The notes: generated by a model not told the origin, from the letters alone. A stretch of 28,972 nt of DNA from an uncultured Acetatifactor sp. (GCF_910585425.1 NZ_CAJUCP010000044.1:1-28972), one strand, 5' to 3'. Shown: positions 7,976-16,288, counted from the first letter of the stretch. Numbers and translations: made by a program.

Positions 7976-8000
7976 GCGGCGGGGCGCTTTATCCCGCCGC
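7976..8000 (+). terminator. GC-rich hairpin after the binding-protein gene (partial terminator or RNA stabiliser)
   Basis: GCGGCGGGG (7976-7984) pairs with TCCCGCCGC (7992-8000), nine pairs with one G-U at the loop end and a 7-nt loop. No T-run follows directly; the next T-run is 31 nt on (8031-8036). Such hairpins often sit behind binding-protein genes and protect the message 3' end while letting some transcription through to the next gene. Confidence 0.5.
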
Positions 8001-8055
8001 TGTTCGTGTATCAGGGAATCTTTTTTATAAAAAACAGATAGAGGTGGAGGACGAG

Positions 8056-9387
8056 ATGGCAGCAAATACCAATATTGAACTGAGACAGAAAATGATGTAT
8101 TCCCTGTTCGTCAGGAACCATACGACCGAGGGGACATTCGCGGCGGTGGAGAAGGACCTGGACCGCATCCAGGCCCTGGGCACGGACATCATCTGGTTCA
8201 TGCCCATACAGCCCACGGGCGTCCTGAACCGGAAGGGCAGGGACGGGAGCCCTTATGCCATAAAGGACTACCGGCAGGTGGATCCGGCCCTGGGCACCAT
8301 GGAGGACTTTAAGCACCTCACGGACGAAATCCACAAAAGGGGCATGCAGTGCATCCTGGACGTGGTGTACAACCACACATCGCCGGATTCCTGGCTGATA
8401 GAGAATCACCCGGACTGGTTCAAGCGGGACGCCCAGGGGAACACCGTGACATTGGTGCCGGACTGGAGCGACATCGCGGATCTGGACTATGGCAAGGAAG
8501 AGCTGTGGCAGTACCAGATCGACACCCTGAAGATGTGGGCTGAGATGGTGGACGGCTTCCGCTGCGACGTGGCGCCCAGAGTCCCCGTGGAATTCTGGAG
8601 GCAGGCCCGGGAAGCGGTGGAGCAGGTCAGGCCCGGGGCCATCTGGCTGGCAGAGTCCACGGAGAAGCATTTCATCAAGTTCATCCGCAGCCAGGGAGGG
8701 TACTGTGCCACGGATTCCCAGTTGTACGAGGTGTTCGACATCTGCTATGATTATGATATCTGGCCCTCCTTCCTGCATTATGTGAAAGGAAAGGACGCGC
8801 ATCCGCTGTCCCTGTACCTGGACGAGATCGAGAAGCAGGAGGGGACATACCCGGAGAATTTCGTGAAGCTGCGCTGCCTGGAGAACCACGATCAGGACAG
8901 GATCGCCCATCATGTGGAGGATAAGCGGTCCATCCTGAACTGGACGGCCTTAAGCTTCCTGCTGAAGGGGACCGCGTTCGTATACGCGGGGCAGGAGAGG
9001 ATGCTTTCCCACAGGCCCAGCATCTTCGAGAAAGACGCCACGGATTTCTCGGGCGGGGAGGACATCTCCGGCTTCATCGCCAGATGCGCGAAGATCAAGA
9101 GGACAGAGCTTACGGCAGACGGCATCTACGGCAGCTTCGGGGATGACGACAAGGATGTGGCATATCTGTGGTGCAAGATGGGACAGGAGTGCGTGGTGGG
9201 GATATTCAGCCTGAAGGGCTACACCGGAGAGATAGCCGCCCACATGGCGGACGGCAGCTATGAGAACCTTCTGACGGAAGAGCTGGTGGGCGTATCGGAA
9301 GGCCGTCTCACTCATGACGGTACGCCGATTATCATCAGAACGCACACGGACGCCCTTCTGGAAAGAGAAATGCGGATGTATCTGTAA
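8056..9387 (+). CDS. GH13 alpha-amylase-family glycoside hydrolase
   Basis: The product is a 443-aa cytoplasmic enzyme with no signal peptide. The ATG at 8056 has GGAGG (8046-8050) five nt upstream. All four GH13 regions are present: DVVYNHTS (102-109), GFRCDVAP with nucleophile D171, IWLAESTE with acid/base E200, and CLENHDQDR with D279. The protein starts almost directly with the (beta/alpha)8 barrel and has no N-terminal starch-binding module, so it is a compact amylase/alpha-glycosidase acting on imported short alpha-glucans. The short C-terminal part (from about 360) would be the beta domain. It is 96 nt downstream of the binding-protein gene and probably co-transcribed with it. Exact specificity (alpha-1,4 or alpha-1,6, hydrolase or transferase) cannot be told from these motifs. 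Confidence 0.9.
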   Translation: MAANTNIELRQKMMYSLFVRNHTTEGTFAAVEKDLDRIQALGTDIIWFMPIQPTGVLNRKGRDGSPYAIKDYRQVDPALGTMEDFKHLTDEIHKRGMQCILDVVYNHTSPDSWLIENHPDWFKRDAQGNTVTLVPDWSDIADLDYGKEELWQYQIDTLKMWAEMVDGFRCDVAPRVPVEFWRQAREAVEQVRPGAIWLAESTEKHFIKFIRSQGGYCATDSQLYEVFDICYDYDIWPSFLHYVKGKDAHPLSLYLDEIEKQEGTYPENFVKLRCLENHDQDRIAHHVEDKRSILNWTALSFLLKGTAFVYAGQERMLSHRPSIFEKDATDFSGGEDISGFIARCAKIKRTELTADGIYGSFGDDDKDVAYLWCKMGQECVVGIFSLKGYTGEIAAHMADGSYENLLTEELVGVSEGRLTHDGTPIIIRTHTDALLEREMRMYL

Positions 9388-9404
9388 AGGTTGTTCCATT
9401 CCTA

Positions 9405-9439
9405 TTGTGCGGGTAAAACGGGATATGATATAATATCCC
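9405..9439 (+). promoter_or_regulatory. Promoter of the PHP-sensor-regulator operon, with an inverted repeat over the -10
   Basis: TTGTGC (9405-9410) and TATAAT (9429-9434) are 18 nt apart. The -10 lies inside an inverted repeat, GGGATAT (9420-9426) and ATATCCC (9433-9439), with a 6-nt centre. This could be an operator. A GC-rich leader of about 165 nt follows before the gene at 9610; it has many short self-complementary stretches but no riboswitch that I recognise. Confidence 0.5.
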
Positions 9440-9609
9440 CATCCGGGGCATTGTGCCGGGCTGCGGTTCCGGGTGCGCGACGGGGCGCGAGGCCCTTGCG
9501 GCCTGGGAATCACGGCACATGCCCGGGGATGCCCAGGCCAACGACCGGGGATACCCCCGACCGGAAACTCCTTTACGCGCAATCCCAACCAGAAAAAAGG
9601 AGAAGGACC

Positions 9610-10401
9610 ATGACCAAAACAATCCAACGTGTAAATTACCACACTCACTGTGACAGATGCCGCCATGCCAGAGGAAGCGCAGAAGAATACGTGGAAGAAG
9701 CCGTCAGGGCAGGCGTATCGAAGCTGGGCTTCTCCGACCACATGCCCTTCTACGACGACCGCTTCGGCCTGCGCATGCCCTACGCGGAGCTGGACGAGTA
9801 CCTGGGGGAGATTACTGCCCTCCGCGAGGCATACCGCGACAGCCTGACGATTACCCGGGGCTTTGAGGGCGAATACGTCCGGGAGGACAGGGCCTATTAT
9901 GAAAAGCTCCTCGCCCGGGAGGACTGCGACTATCTGCTGCTGGGCCAGCATTTTTATGAGAAGGAGAACGGCGAGCTGATCAATGTCTACCAGCTGCCGG
10001 ATACCCGGGACTACGAGATCTACGCCGCGAACATCGTAGAAGCCATGCGCACGGGATACTTTCGGTACGCAGCTCATCCGGATTTGATTTTCCTGAACGA
10101 TTTTCCCTGGGACGACCACTGCGAGAGGGCCTGCGACATCATCGTGGAGGGCGCGGCCAAATACGGCTTCGCGCTGGAGTACAATGCCAATGGCTTCCGC
10201 AGAGGGAAGAAACAGTTCGCGGAGGGGGAGCGCTACCAATATCCCCTTGACAGATTCTGGGAAAAGGTAAAAGAGGCGGGCCTTTCGGTGTACGTAGGCT
10301 CTGACTGCCACGACCCGGAACAGGTCTATGACGGGATCGTGGAGATGGCCTGCGGGAAGCTGGAGGAGCTGGGAATCGCCGTCAGGACGGACTGGGTATG
10401 A
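9610..10401 (+). CDS. PHP-domain phosphatase, histidinol-phosphatase (HisJ/HisK) family
   Basis: The product is a 263-aa cytoplasmic metal-dependent phosphoesterase. AAGGAG (9597-9602) lies 7 nt before the ATG at 9610. The PHP metal ligands are all visible: H11 and H13 (NYHTH), H44 (GFSDHMPFY), E86/E88 (FEGEY), H114 (LGQHFY), H156 (AAHPD) and D232/H234 (GSDCHD). The family name comes from histidinol-phosphate phosphatase, but no other his gene is here. It is translationally coupled (4-nt overlap) to the sensor kinase gene. The real substrate may be histidinol phosphate made by a scattered pathway, or a sugar phosphate linked to this locus; the sequence does not decide. Confidence 0.85.
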   Translation: MTKTIQRVNYHTHCDRCRHARGSAEEYVEEAVRAGVSKLGFSDHMPFYDDRFGLRMPYAELDEYLGEITALREAYRDSLTITRGFEGEYVREDRAYYEKLLAREDCDYLLLGQHFYEKENGELINVYQLPDTRDYEIYAANIVEAMRTGYFRYAAHPDLIFLNDFPWDDHCERACDIIVEGAAKYGFALEYNANGFRRGKKQFAEGERYQYPLDRFWEKVKEAGLSVYVGSDCHDPEQVYDGIVEMACGKLEELGIAVRTDWV

Positions 10402-12122
10402 TGAGAGAAAAAATCACGAAATCGCTGCAGGGGCGGATCCTGCTGATCAGCATGATCGGACTGGTGGCCTGCATCCTTTCCCTCTACATGGTCTCCAGCA
10501 TCACCATCCAGTCCGTCGAGCAGCATCGCCTGGAGAATTCCCTGATGGCAAACATGAGCAACGAGATGGACCATCTGGAATTCTGCTATTTCACCATGGT
10601 GCGCATGATGCAGCAGATGGGGGAGGACGGCAGCATCGGCTCCATGCTGGAGGATTACCTGTATTCTGAGAACAATTTCGAGAAGTACCAGCGCAGGCGG
10701 GAGCTGGAGAATGAGATCGTCTCCATCGGCTTCATCAATAATTATGTGAACCTGGCCATATACATAGACAGCGACACCAAGGAGGAGCTGTTCGACAGCG
10801 TGGCCTTCAAGGACAAGGATTTTGCCGCCGGATGCGTGATGCAGATCGGGGAGAACCAGTTCCAGGCCCTCCACAAATCCAAAAGGAAGAGCAGCGAGAT
10901 CGTTGTAGTCTCCCTGCTGGAGGAACGTCAGGTCTTTGACGGCAGGACGCTGGACATCTACATCGAGATGAAATCCAATATAGAGGATTATGCGCCCAGG
11001 GGGGGCGCTTCCTATCTTTCCATGCAGTTGGATGAAAACGGAAAGGTGCTTTTTTCCAACAGCGACCTGTTCGCCCGGGACCAGATCCTGGATTTGGCGT
11101 TGGATGAGGACGGCAGCTTTTCGGGAGGCTTCGGTGACTACTATCTTGTAGCAAAGCGGTCGGATATGGGATTCATCTATGTGAACGGTGTGCCCCAGGA
11201 AGAGTACCTGAAAGAAATGATCGTGTGGTACGAGAAGATTTTCCTGCTGTGCGTGTTCACGGCAATCCCGGCCCTGCTGATCATGCTGGCCACCAGGAAC
11301 ATGCTGGGCCGCCCCATCAAATCCCTGGAACAGGCGATCGAGGAGGTGGGCGAGGGGAAGCTGGAGCCTGTCAGCGAGGATCTGGAGGTCAGGGAATTCA
11401 GGGAGCTGATGCACAAGATTAACGAGATGAAGGTGGACATCAAGAACCTCCTGACCAAGGTGCAGACGGAGGAAGAGGAGCGGCAGAAGACCGAGCGGGA
11501 GAAGCTCATGTACCAGATCAATCCCCATTTCCTCCTGAACACCCTGAATTCCGTGCAGTGGATGGCCCAGTTGGAGCACCAGGAGTCCATCAGCAGGTTC
11601 CTGGCGGACTTCAAGTCCCTGCTGGCCTACAACCTGGGCAAGGAGGAGAAGAGCAGCACCCTGCGCACGGAGGTGGAGATCGCGCAGAAGTACATCAACC
11701 TCCAGCGGCAGCGGTATGACTTCGAGGCCACCATGGAGGTGGAGGAGGGGGAATACCTGGAGACGGAGACGATTCGGATGCTGCTCCAGCCCCTGATCGA
11801 GAACGCCCTGCGCTACGGCCTGGGAGATATGGGGGTAGTGGACATCCGCATCTTCCAGGATGAGCGCAAGGATTGCGCGGTCATCACCATCCAGGACCAC
11901 GGCAGCGGATTGAGCCGTGAGAAGCTGGAGCAGCTCAACCGCCCCTTCTGCTATAAAGGCAACGGGGAGGGGGACATTGCGGGAATCGGGCTGCGCTATG
12001 TGCGCCACTGTCTGGAGGGCTTCTATAAGGGAGAGTCCATCCTGACGATCAACAGCGAAATCGGAAGGGGCACCAAGGTGACCATCATCATTCCGGTGCG
12101 GATAGCAAAGGAGCATACATGA
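10398..12122 (+). CDS. Sensor histidine kinase, YesM/LytS-like
   Basis: The product is a 574-aa membrane sensor. Order of parts: membrane helix at about 13-35, extracytoplasmic sensing domain about 40-278, second helix about 280-300 (IFLLCVFTAIPALLIML), HAMP about 302-355, His_kinase domain with phosphorylated H377 in QINPHFLLNTLNSVQWMA, and an ATPase domain with N-box N469 (LIENALRYGL), G1 box DHGSG (500-504) and G2 IAGIGLRY. The start overlaps the PHP stop by four bases (ATGA), and an adjacent in-frame ATG at 10401 is equally possible. It likewise overlaps the regulator gene by four bases. In this group the kinase senses a sugar, often with the binding protein, and phosphorylates the AraC-type regulator that switches on the import operon. 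Confidence 0.93.
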   Translation: MMREKITKSLQGRILLISMIGLVACILSLYMVSSITIQSVEQHRLENSLMANMSNEMDHLEFCYFTMVRMMQQMGEDGSIGSMLEDYLYSENNFEKYQRRRELENEIVSIGFINNYVNLAIYIDSDTKEELFDSVAFKDKDFAAGCVMQIGENQFQALHKSKRKSSEIVVVSLLEERQVFDGRTLDIYIEMKSNIEDYAPRGGASYLSMQLDENGKVLFSNSDLFARDQILDLALDEDGSFSGGFGDYYLVAKRSDMGFIYVNGVPQEEYLKEMIVWYEKIFLLCVFTAIPALLIMLATRNMLGRPIKSLEQAIEEVGEGKLEPVSEDLEVREFRELMHKINEMKVDIKNLLTKVQTEEEERQKTEREKLMYQINPHFLLNTLNSVQWMAQLEHQESISRFLADFKSLLAYNLGKEEKSSTLRTEVEIAQKYINLQRQRYDFEATMEVEEGEYLETETIRMLLQPLIENALRYGLGDMGVVDIRIFQDERKDCAVITIQDHGSGLSREKLEQLNRPFCYKGNGEGDIAGIGLRYVRHCLEGFYKGESILTINSEIGRGTKVTIIIPVRIAKEHT

Positions 12123-13150
12123 TTAGGGTTCTGATAGTGGATGACGACAAACTGGCCAGGCGGGGCCTGGTGTCCCTGATGGACTGGGAGGCCTACGGCA
12201 TGGTGGTGGCGGGGGACGTGCAGAACGGCAAGACGGCCCTGCAGTTCGTCCGGGAGCACCCGGTGGACCTGGTGTTCGTGGACATCGACATGCCGGAGAT
12301 GAACGGGATCGAGTTCATGGAGGAGTGCCGGAAGATCAAGCCGGAGGTGCAGTTCGTGGTGCTGTCCTTCTTCGAGAATTTCTCCTATGTCCAGGCCACC
12401 CTGCGGCTGGGGGGCCTGGACTATATCTCCAAGACCTCCATGGAGCTGGACAATGGGGACGCCATCCTCCAGCGGATTCTGGAGAAATACGAACAGCGCA
12501 ATAACAAGGCCGTGCCCCCCAAGGAGATGGGGGAGGAGCTGGCGGCTATCTGGGAGGTGTGCAGGACGCAGCACTGGTTCTTCTCCGACGGGGCCTTCGA
12601 GCGGCTGAAGGAGCTGATTTCGCAGGTGGAGTCCAAGGCGTCCAACGTGCGGAGGCTGGAGATGATGATTGCCCGGTATATCGGGGAGCTGGAGGGGATG
12701 CTGGAGCTGCCGGAAATCATGGTGCCTCTTTTCTCCGACACGGAGGAGATTGTGCAGTGGCTTTCGTCATATCGGTCAAAAGTATACGAAAGCATGGCAG
12801 ACAGGTCTCTGGGGAGCGACGCGGAGCGGATCTTGAAGGCCGTCATCTACATGAAGGAGCATCTGGAGGAGGATCTCTCCACCAGCACCGTGGCGGAATA
12901 CATCGGCTGCAGCAGGAGTTATTTCTGCATCATCTTCAAGAAGCTTTCGGGGCTTTCCTTCGGGGATTATCTGCAGCAGGTGCGGATCGAGCGGGCCAAG
13001 GAGCTGCTGCTGAACAGTTCGGATTCCGTGACGGAGATTGCCTTTTCCTCCGGGTACAATGACATCTACTACTTCAACCGCGTCTTCCGGAAGGCGGTGA
13101 ACTGCAGCCCCATGGAGTTTCGGAAGAACGGGGGCAGGACAGGGGGCTGA
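12119..13150 (+). CDS. AraC-type response regulator, YesN-like
   Basis: The product is a 343-aa cytoplasmic DNA-binding regulator. The receiver domain (1 to about 125) has the acidic pair D9/D10, the phosphorylated D55 in VFVDIDMPEMNG, S83 and K105. A linker of about 100 residues follows. The double helix-turn-helix of the AraC family is at about 236-335, with STVAEYIGCSRSYFCIIFKK and SVTEIAFSSGYNDIYYFNRVF. It is coupled to the kinase gene by a 4-nt overlap. The likely targets are the TTGACAAAATCC-containing upstream regions of GH88 and of the ABC operon, and perhaps the palindrome at 9420-9439. This target assignment is inference. Confidence 0.93.
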   Translation: MIRVLIVDDDKLARRGLVSLMDWEAYGMVVAGDVQNGKTALQFVREHPVDLVFVDIDMPEMNGIEFMEECRKIKPEVQFVVLSFFENFSYVQATLRLGGLDYISKTSMELDNGDAILQRILEKYEQRNNKAVPPKEMGEELAAIWEVCRTQHWFFSDGAFERLKELISQVESKASNVRRLEMMIARYIGELEGMLELPEIMVPLFSDTEEIVQWLSSYRSKVYESMADRSLGSDAERILKAVIYMKEHLEEDLSTSTVAEYIGCSRSYFCIIFKKLSGLSFGDYLQQVRIERAKELLLNSSDSVTEIAFSSGYNDIYYFNRVFRKAVNCSPMEFRKNGGRTGG

Positions 13151-13175
13151 ATCGCCTGTGGATGCGGCGCGGCGA

Positions 13176-13204
13176 TTGACTTTGCGGGTGGAGTGATGTA
13201 AACT
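13176..13204 (+). promoter_or_regulatory. Candidate promoter of the pullulanase gene
   Basis: TTGACT (13176-13181) and TAAACT (13199-13204) are separated by 17 nt. This begins a leader of about 180 nt ahead of the pullulanase gene, so that gene is probably not just read through from the regulator. Confidence 0.45.
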
Positions 13205-13216
13205 GGAGACAGCGCC

Positions 13217-13361
13217 GGAACCGGGCGGATGGAATCTGTCCGGGAGGAGCGGACGGCCTGTAACGGGCGCATGGATGGACGGGCGGCCATGGTCTGCGGT
13301 GCCGTTGCCCGCGGGACCATGGGGAAAGCGGCAGCGGCGCGTAAAATCGGAACCGGGCGGA
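13217..13361 (+). repeat. 13-bp direct repeat flanking a long hairpin in the pullulanase leader
   Basis: GGAACCGGGCGGA occurs at 13217-13229 and again at 13349-13361. Between them, CCATGGTC (13287-13294) pairs with GACCATGG (13315-13322). The stem continues inward by about five more pairs past one bulged G. No T-run follows, so it is not an ordinary terminator. It may be a leader regulatory structure or only GC-rich coincidence. Confidence 0.4.
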
Positions 13362-13393
13362 CAGCATGGAGCCGGAATCAGGAGAAATGAGGA

Positions 13394-15526
13394 TTGGCAG
13401 ACTATATGGAGCGGAACGGGGCTTTGGCCTACAGCAGGGAATTTGACGAAAGATATGGATATGACGGGAAAGACCTGGGAGCGGTCTGCAGGGACGGGCG
13501 CACCGTGTTCAAGGTGTGGAGCCCCATGGCGGAGCGGGTGGAACTGCGGCTGTACCATAGCGGCTCTTCCAAAGCCTGGCTGAAGAAGGAGCTGCAGCCT
13601 CAGGACAGGGGAGTCTGGGCGCTGGAATTCCCGGAGAGCCTCCACGGGATGTACTACGATTATGTAGTACAGGCGAAGGGAAAGGACAGGCGGACAGCCG
13701 ACCCTTACGCTGTGGGCTGCTGCTGCAATGGAGCACGGAGCATGGTGGTGGACCTGGCGCTGACGGATCCGCCGGGCTTTTCGTCGGATGCGGCCCCGGA
13801 GGAATGTGGGGAGCGCATCATCTACGAGCTGCACATCAAGGATTTCTCCCACGACCCGGACAGCGGGGTGCCGGAAGCTTTCAGGGGGAAGTACAAGGCG
13901 TTCACGGTGGAGGGCATCGGGGCGGGAGGCTCTGGGGGCAGCCCGCATTCCGCAGATGCCGCGGGCGCTGCAGGAAGCCCGTGTCCCGGGGGAGGCCTGC
14001 GTCCTGCCAAAGGCCCGTCTCTTACCGGTATGGCGTATCTGAAGAGCCTGGGCGTGACCCATGTGCACCTGCTCCCCTTTTTCGACTACGGGTCTGTGGA
14101 CGAGACGGGGGATGCTGGGCAGTTCAATTGGGGCTACGATCCTGTGAACTACAATGTGCCCGAGGGCTCCTACGCCACCGACGCCAGTGACGGAACGGTG
14201 CGGATCAGGGAGTGCAAGGAGATGATCCAGGCGCTGCACCGGGCGGGCCTGCGGGTGGTGATGGACGTGGTGTACAACCACACCCACAGAGGGGATTCCT
14301 GGCTGGAGAGGACGGCTCCGGGCTATTACTACCGCCGGGGGGAGGACGGAAAGCTGTCCAACGGCTCCGGCTGCGGCAACGACATCGCGGCAGGGCGGGC
14401 CATGGCGGACAATTACATAGCGGATTCCGTCCTGTACTGGGCCAGGGAGTACCATGTGGACGGATTCCGGTTCGACCTTATGGGCCTGATGACCGTGGAG
14501 CTCATGAACCGCATCCGCAGGGAGCTGGACGAGGCATTCGGCCCCGGGGAGAAGCTGCTCTACGGAGAGCCCTGGAGCGCCGGGCCTTCCCCTATGGAGG
14601 AAGGGACCACAGCAGCGGTGAAGAAGAACGTGGCCATGCTGCAGGAAGGCATCGCCATCTTCTGCGACGATACCAGGGATGCCATCAAGGGCAGCGTGTT
14701 CGACGGGACAGCTCCGGGCTTCGCCAACGGTGGGGAAGGGGTTGAGGAGGCTGTCCTCCACGGGGTGACGGGCTGGCGGGACGGCGGGGCCGGATATATG
14801 CCCAAAAGCTGCAACCAGATCGTGAACTATGTGTCGGCCCACGACAATCTTACCCTCTGGGATAAGCTGGTGCTGTCCATGCACGGTGAGGAGGGGGATT
14901 TCTCCGCGGATTATGAGGACGTGCTTGCCGCCAACAGACTGGCTGCCTTTCTCTATTTCACCTGCCAGGGGAATCTGTTCCTCCAGGCGGGGGAGGAGTT
15001 CGGGCGGACGAAGCTGGGGGACGAGAACAGCTACTGCGCCCCGCCGGAGCTGAACATGCTGGACTGGAGCAGGGCGGCGGAGTACAGTGAGCTGGTGGAG
15101 TATTACAGGGGACTGATACGCCTCCGGAAAAAGCTCCCGGGCCTGTGCGACAAATCCCCCTTCGCGGCGGAGCGGATCGGCTGCCAGGAAATCCACAGGG
15201 AGGGCGTGGTGTCCTTCCGGGTGGACAATCGGAGCGGAGCAGATCGGAATCCCGGCAGCGGGGCTTCCCCATGGGAAGAGCTGTTCATCGTATATAACGG
15301 TTCCGAGGAGGACTTCACGGTGGGGCTGCCGGAGGATGGTATGTGGGCCGAGGAAAGCCCGGGGCTTGAGGACGATTCGGGGCCGGGGCGTTGGGAAATC
15401 CTGGCGGACGGGCTGGAAGCGGACTGCCGCAGACAGGTGGAACTGCCGGAAGGACCCGTCCGGGTGTCGGCCCGCAGCGGTATGCTCCTGGGGAAGACAG
15501 GGGCGGGGGAAGGCGCTGCCTCATAG
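13394..15526 (+). CDS. pulA: Type I pullulanase (GH13, alpha-glucan debranching)
   Basis: The product is a 710-aa cytoplasmic enzyme that hydrolyses alpha-1,6 branches of limit dextrins or pullulan. A CBM48-like domain is at about 35-125 (VFKVWSPMAERVELRLY). The type I signature NWGYDP is at 245-250. The four GH13 regions follow: DVVYNHT (291-297), GFRFDLMG with nucleophile D361, LLYGEPWSAG with E392, and VSAHDNLTLWD with D484. Start: a TTG at 13394 sits 8 nt after AGGAGA (13380-13385), and an ATG at 13406 is the alternative, four codons later. Odd feature: residues about 174-210 are an Ala/Gly/Ser/Pro-rich insertion between the IIYELHIKDFS strand and the LTGMAYLKSLGVTHVHLLP block. It lies beside MalQ and GH31, giving a complete cytoplasmic alpha-glucan breakdown set. 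Confidence 0.9.
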   Translation: MADYMERNGALAYSREFDERYGYDGKDLGAVCRDGRTVFKVWSPMAERVELRLYHSGSSKAWLKKELQPQDRGVWALEFPESLHGMYYDYVVQAKGKDRRTADPYAVGCCCNGARSMVVDLALTDPPGFSSDAAPEECGERIIYELHIKDFSHDPDSGVPEAFRGKYKAFTVEGIGAGGSGGSPHSADAAGAAGSPCPGGGLRPAKGPSLTGMAYLKSLGVTHVHLLPFFDYGSVDETGDAGQFNWGYDPVNYNVPEGSYATDASDGTVRIRECKEMIQALHRAGLRVVMDVVYNHTHRGDSWLERTAPGYYYRRGEDGKLSNGSGCGNDIAAGRAMADNYIADSVLYWAREYHVDGFRFDLMGLMTVELMNRIRRELDEAFGPGEKLLYGEPWSAGPSPMEEGTTAAVKKNVAMLQEGIAIFCDDTRDAIKGSVFDGTAPGFANGGEGVEEAVLHGVTGWRDGGAGYMPKSCNQIVNYVSAHDNLTLWDKLVLSMHGEEGDFSADYEDVLAANRLAAFLYFTCQGNLFLQAGEEFGRTKLGDENSYCAPPELNMLDWSRAAEYSELVEYYRGLIRLRKKLPGLCDKSPFAAERIGCQEIHREGVVSFRVDNRSGADRNPGSGASPWEELFIVYNGSEEDFTVGLPEDGMWAEESPGLEDDSGPGRWEILADGLEADCRRQVELPEGPVRVSARSGMLLGKTGAGEGAAS

Positions 15527-15548
15527 AGGCTTAAGGAGGGCCGATTTC

Positions 15549-16211
15549 ATGGGAATGCTCAGCAATCCGGTTTTTCTGCGCTTTTTGGCGGCAGCCGTTC
15601 TACAGACGGTTATGGTCATCACGATAGTAGATTGCCTGTTGATGGGGGTTTTACGCCCGTGCTTTGCCCGGAGATGCTATCCGTCCCGGTTCCTGCCGAC
15701 AGGCACGAACAGAATCGATTTCCAGTCGGCCATGGAGTGCTCCGCCTTCGCCTCCGCTTTCGTGCTGCGGCATTTCGGACAGGATGCGTCCGGTGAGGAG
15801 CTGTATCGGGAAATGCCGTGCAGGCGCAGGGACGGTTCCGTGTACCCGCGGGGCGTTAAGAAGCTATTGTCCCGGCAGGGCCTGAAAGCGGTCTACTGCA
15901 CCGGGAACCTGAACGCGCTGAAAAGGGAGATTGCCAGCGGAACCCCTCCCATCGTTCTCATCCGCACATATCCCGGCAGGAAATGGCTGCACTATGTTCC
16001 TGTAGTGGGCTATGACGAGTCAGGCTTTTTCCTGGCGGACTCTCTGGCAGAGCTGTCGAACTGCAGCGGGAATGGTTACAATCGGAAAGTGGAGAACGCG
16101 GATTTCCGAAGGCTCTGGAACACTTCCATGCTGAAAATGCCGCTGTACAGACATACCTTTTTTCGGGTTTCCCATGACGCATCAGCCCCTTTCCCGAAGG
16201 GAGCGCCGTAA
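15549..16211 (+). CDS. Membrane-anchored C39-like (papain-fold) protein
   Basis: The product is 220 aa. The ATG at 15549 is fixed by AAGGAGGG (15533-15540) eight nt upstream. One N-terminal membrane helix is at about 8-36 (FLRFLAAAVLQTVMVITIVD). A Peptidase_C39_2-like domain follows, with Q59 and C64 in DFQSAMECSAFASAFVLRHFG, H148 in WLHYVPVVGYDE and D164 in FFLADSL. Family members process or bind peptides, but many are uncharacterised. Charge distribution does not clearly settle which face of the membrane the domain is on; a cleaved or uncleaved signal anchor exporting it is plausible. It is 22 nt after the pullulanase stop and 77 nt before malQ, so it lies within the alpha-glucan operon although no peptide substrate is nearby. 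Confidence 0.8.
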   Translation: MGMLSNPVFLRFLAAAVLQTVMVITIVDCLLMGVLRPCFARRCYPSRFLPTGTNRIDFQSAMECSAFASAFVLRHFGQDASGEELYREMPCRRRDGSVYPRGVKKLLSRQGLKAVYCTGNLNALKREIASGTPPIVLIRTYPGRKWLHYVPVVGYDESGFFLADSLAELSNCSGNGYNRKVENADFRRLWNTSMLKMPLYRHTFFRVSHDASAPFPKGAP

Positions 16212-16288
16212 TCAATCAGGATATAAACGTTCGTTGGAACGCAGGGAATTGTGAAAGAAATTCCTAAGAAAGGATAGGGTAAATAGTT

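Noticed and set aside
9440..9609. Riboswitch or T-box in the PHP leader
   Set aside because: I found no conserved core of a known riboswitch class and no terminator with a T-run before the start codon.
10326..12116. Open frame of 596 codons on the minus strand
   Set aside because: It mirrors the sensor kinase gene, is His/Leu/Gln-rich without domain pattern, and has no ribosome site.
12776..15196. Open frame of 806 codons on the minus strand
   Set aside because: It lies opposite the regulator and pullulanase genes, which have full catalytic motifs. Its translation has no recognisable domain, and long antisense frames are expected in GC-rich coding sequence.
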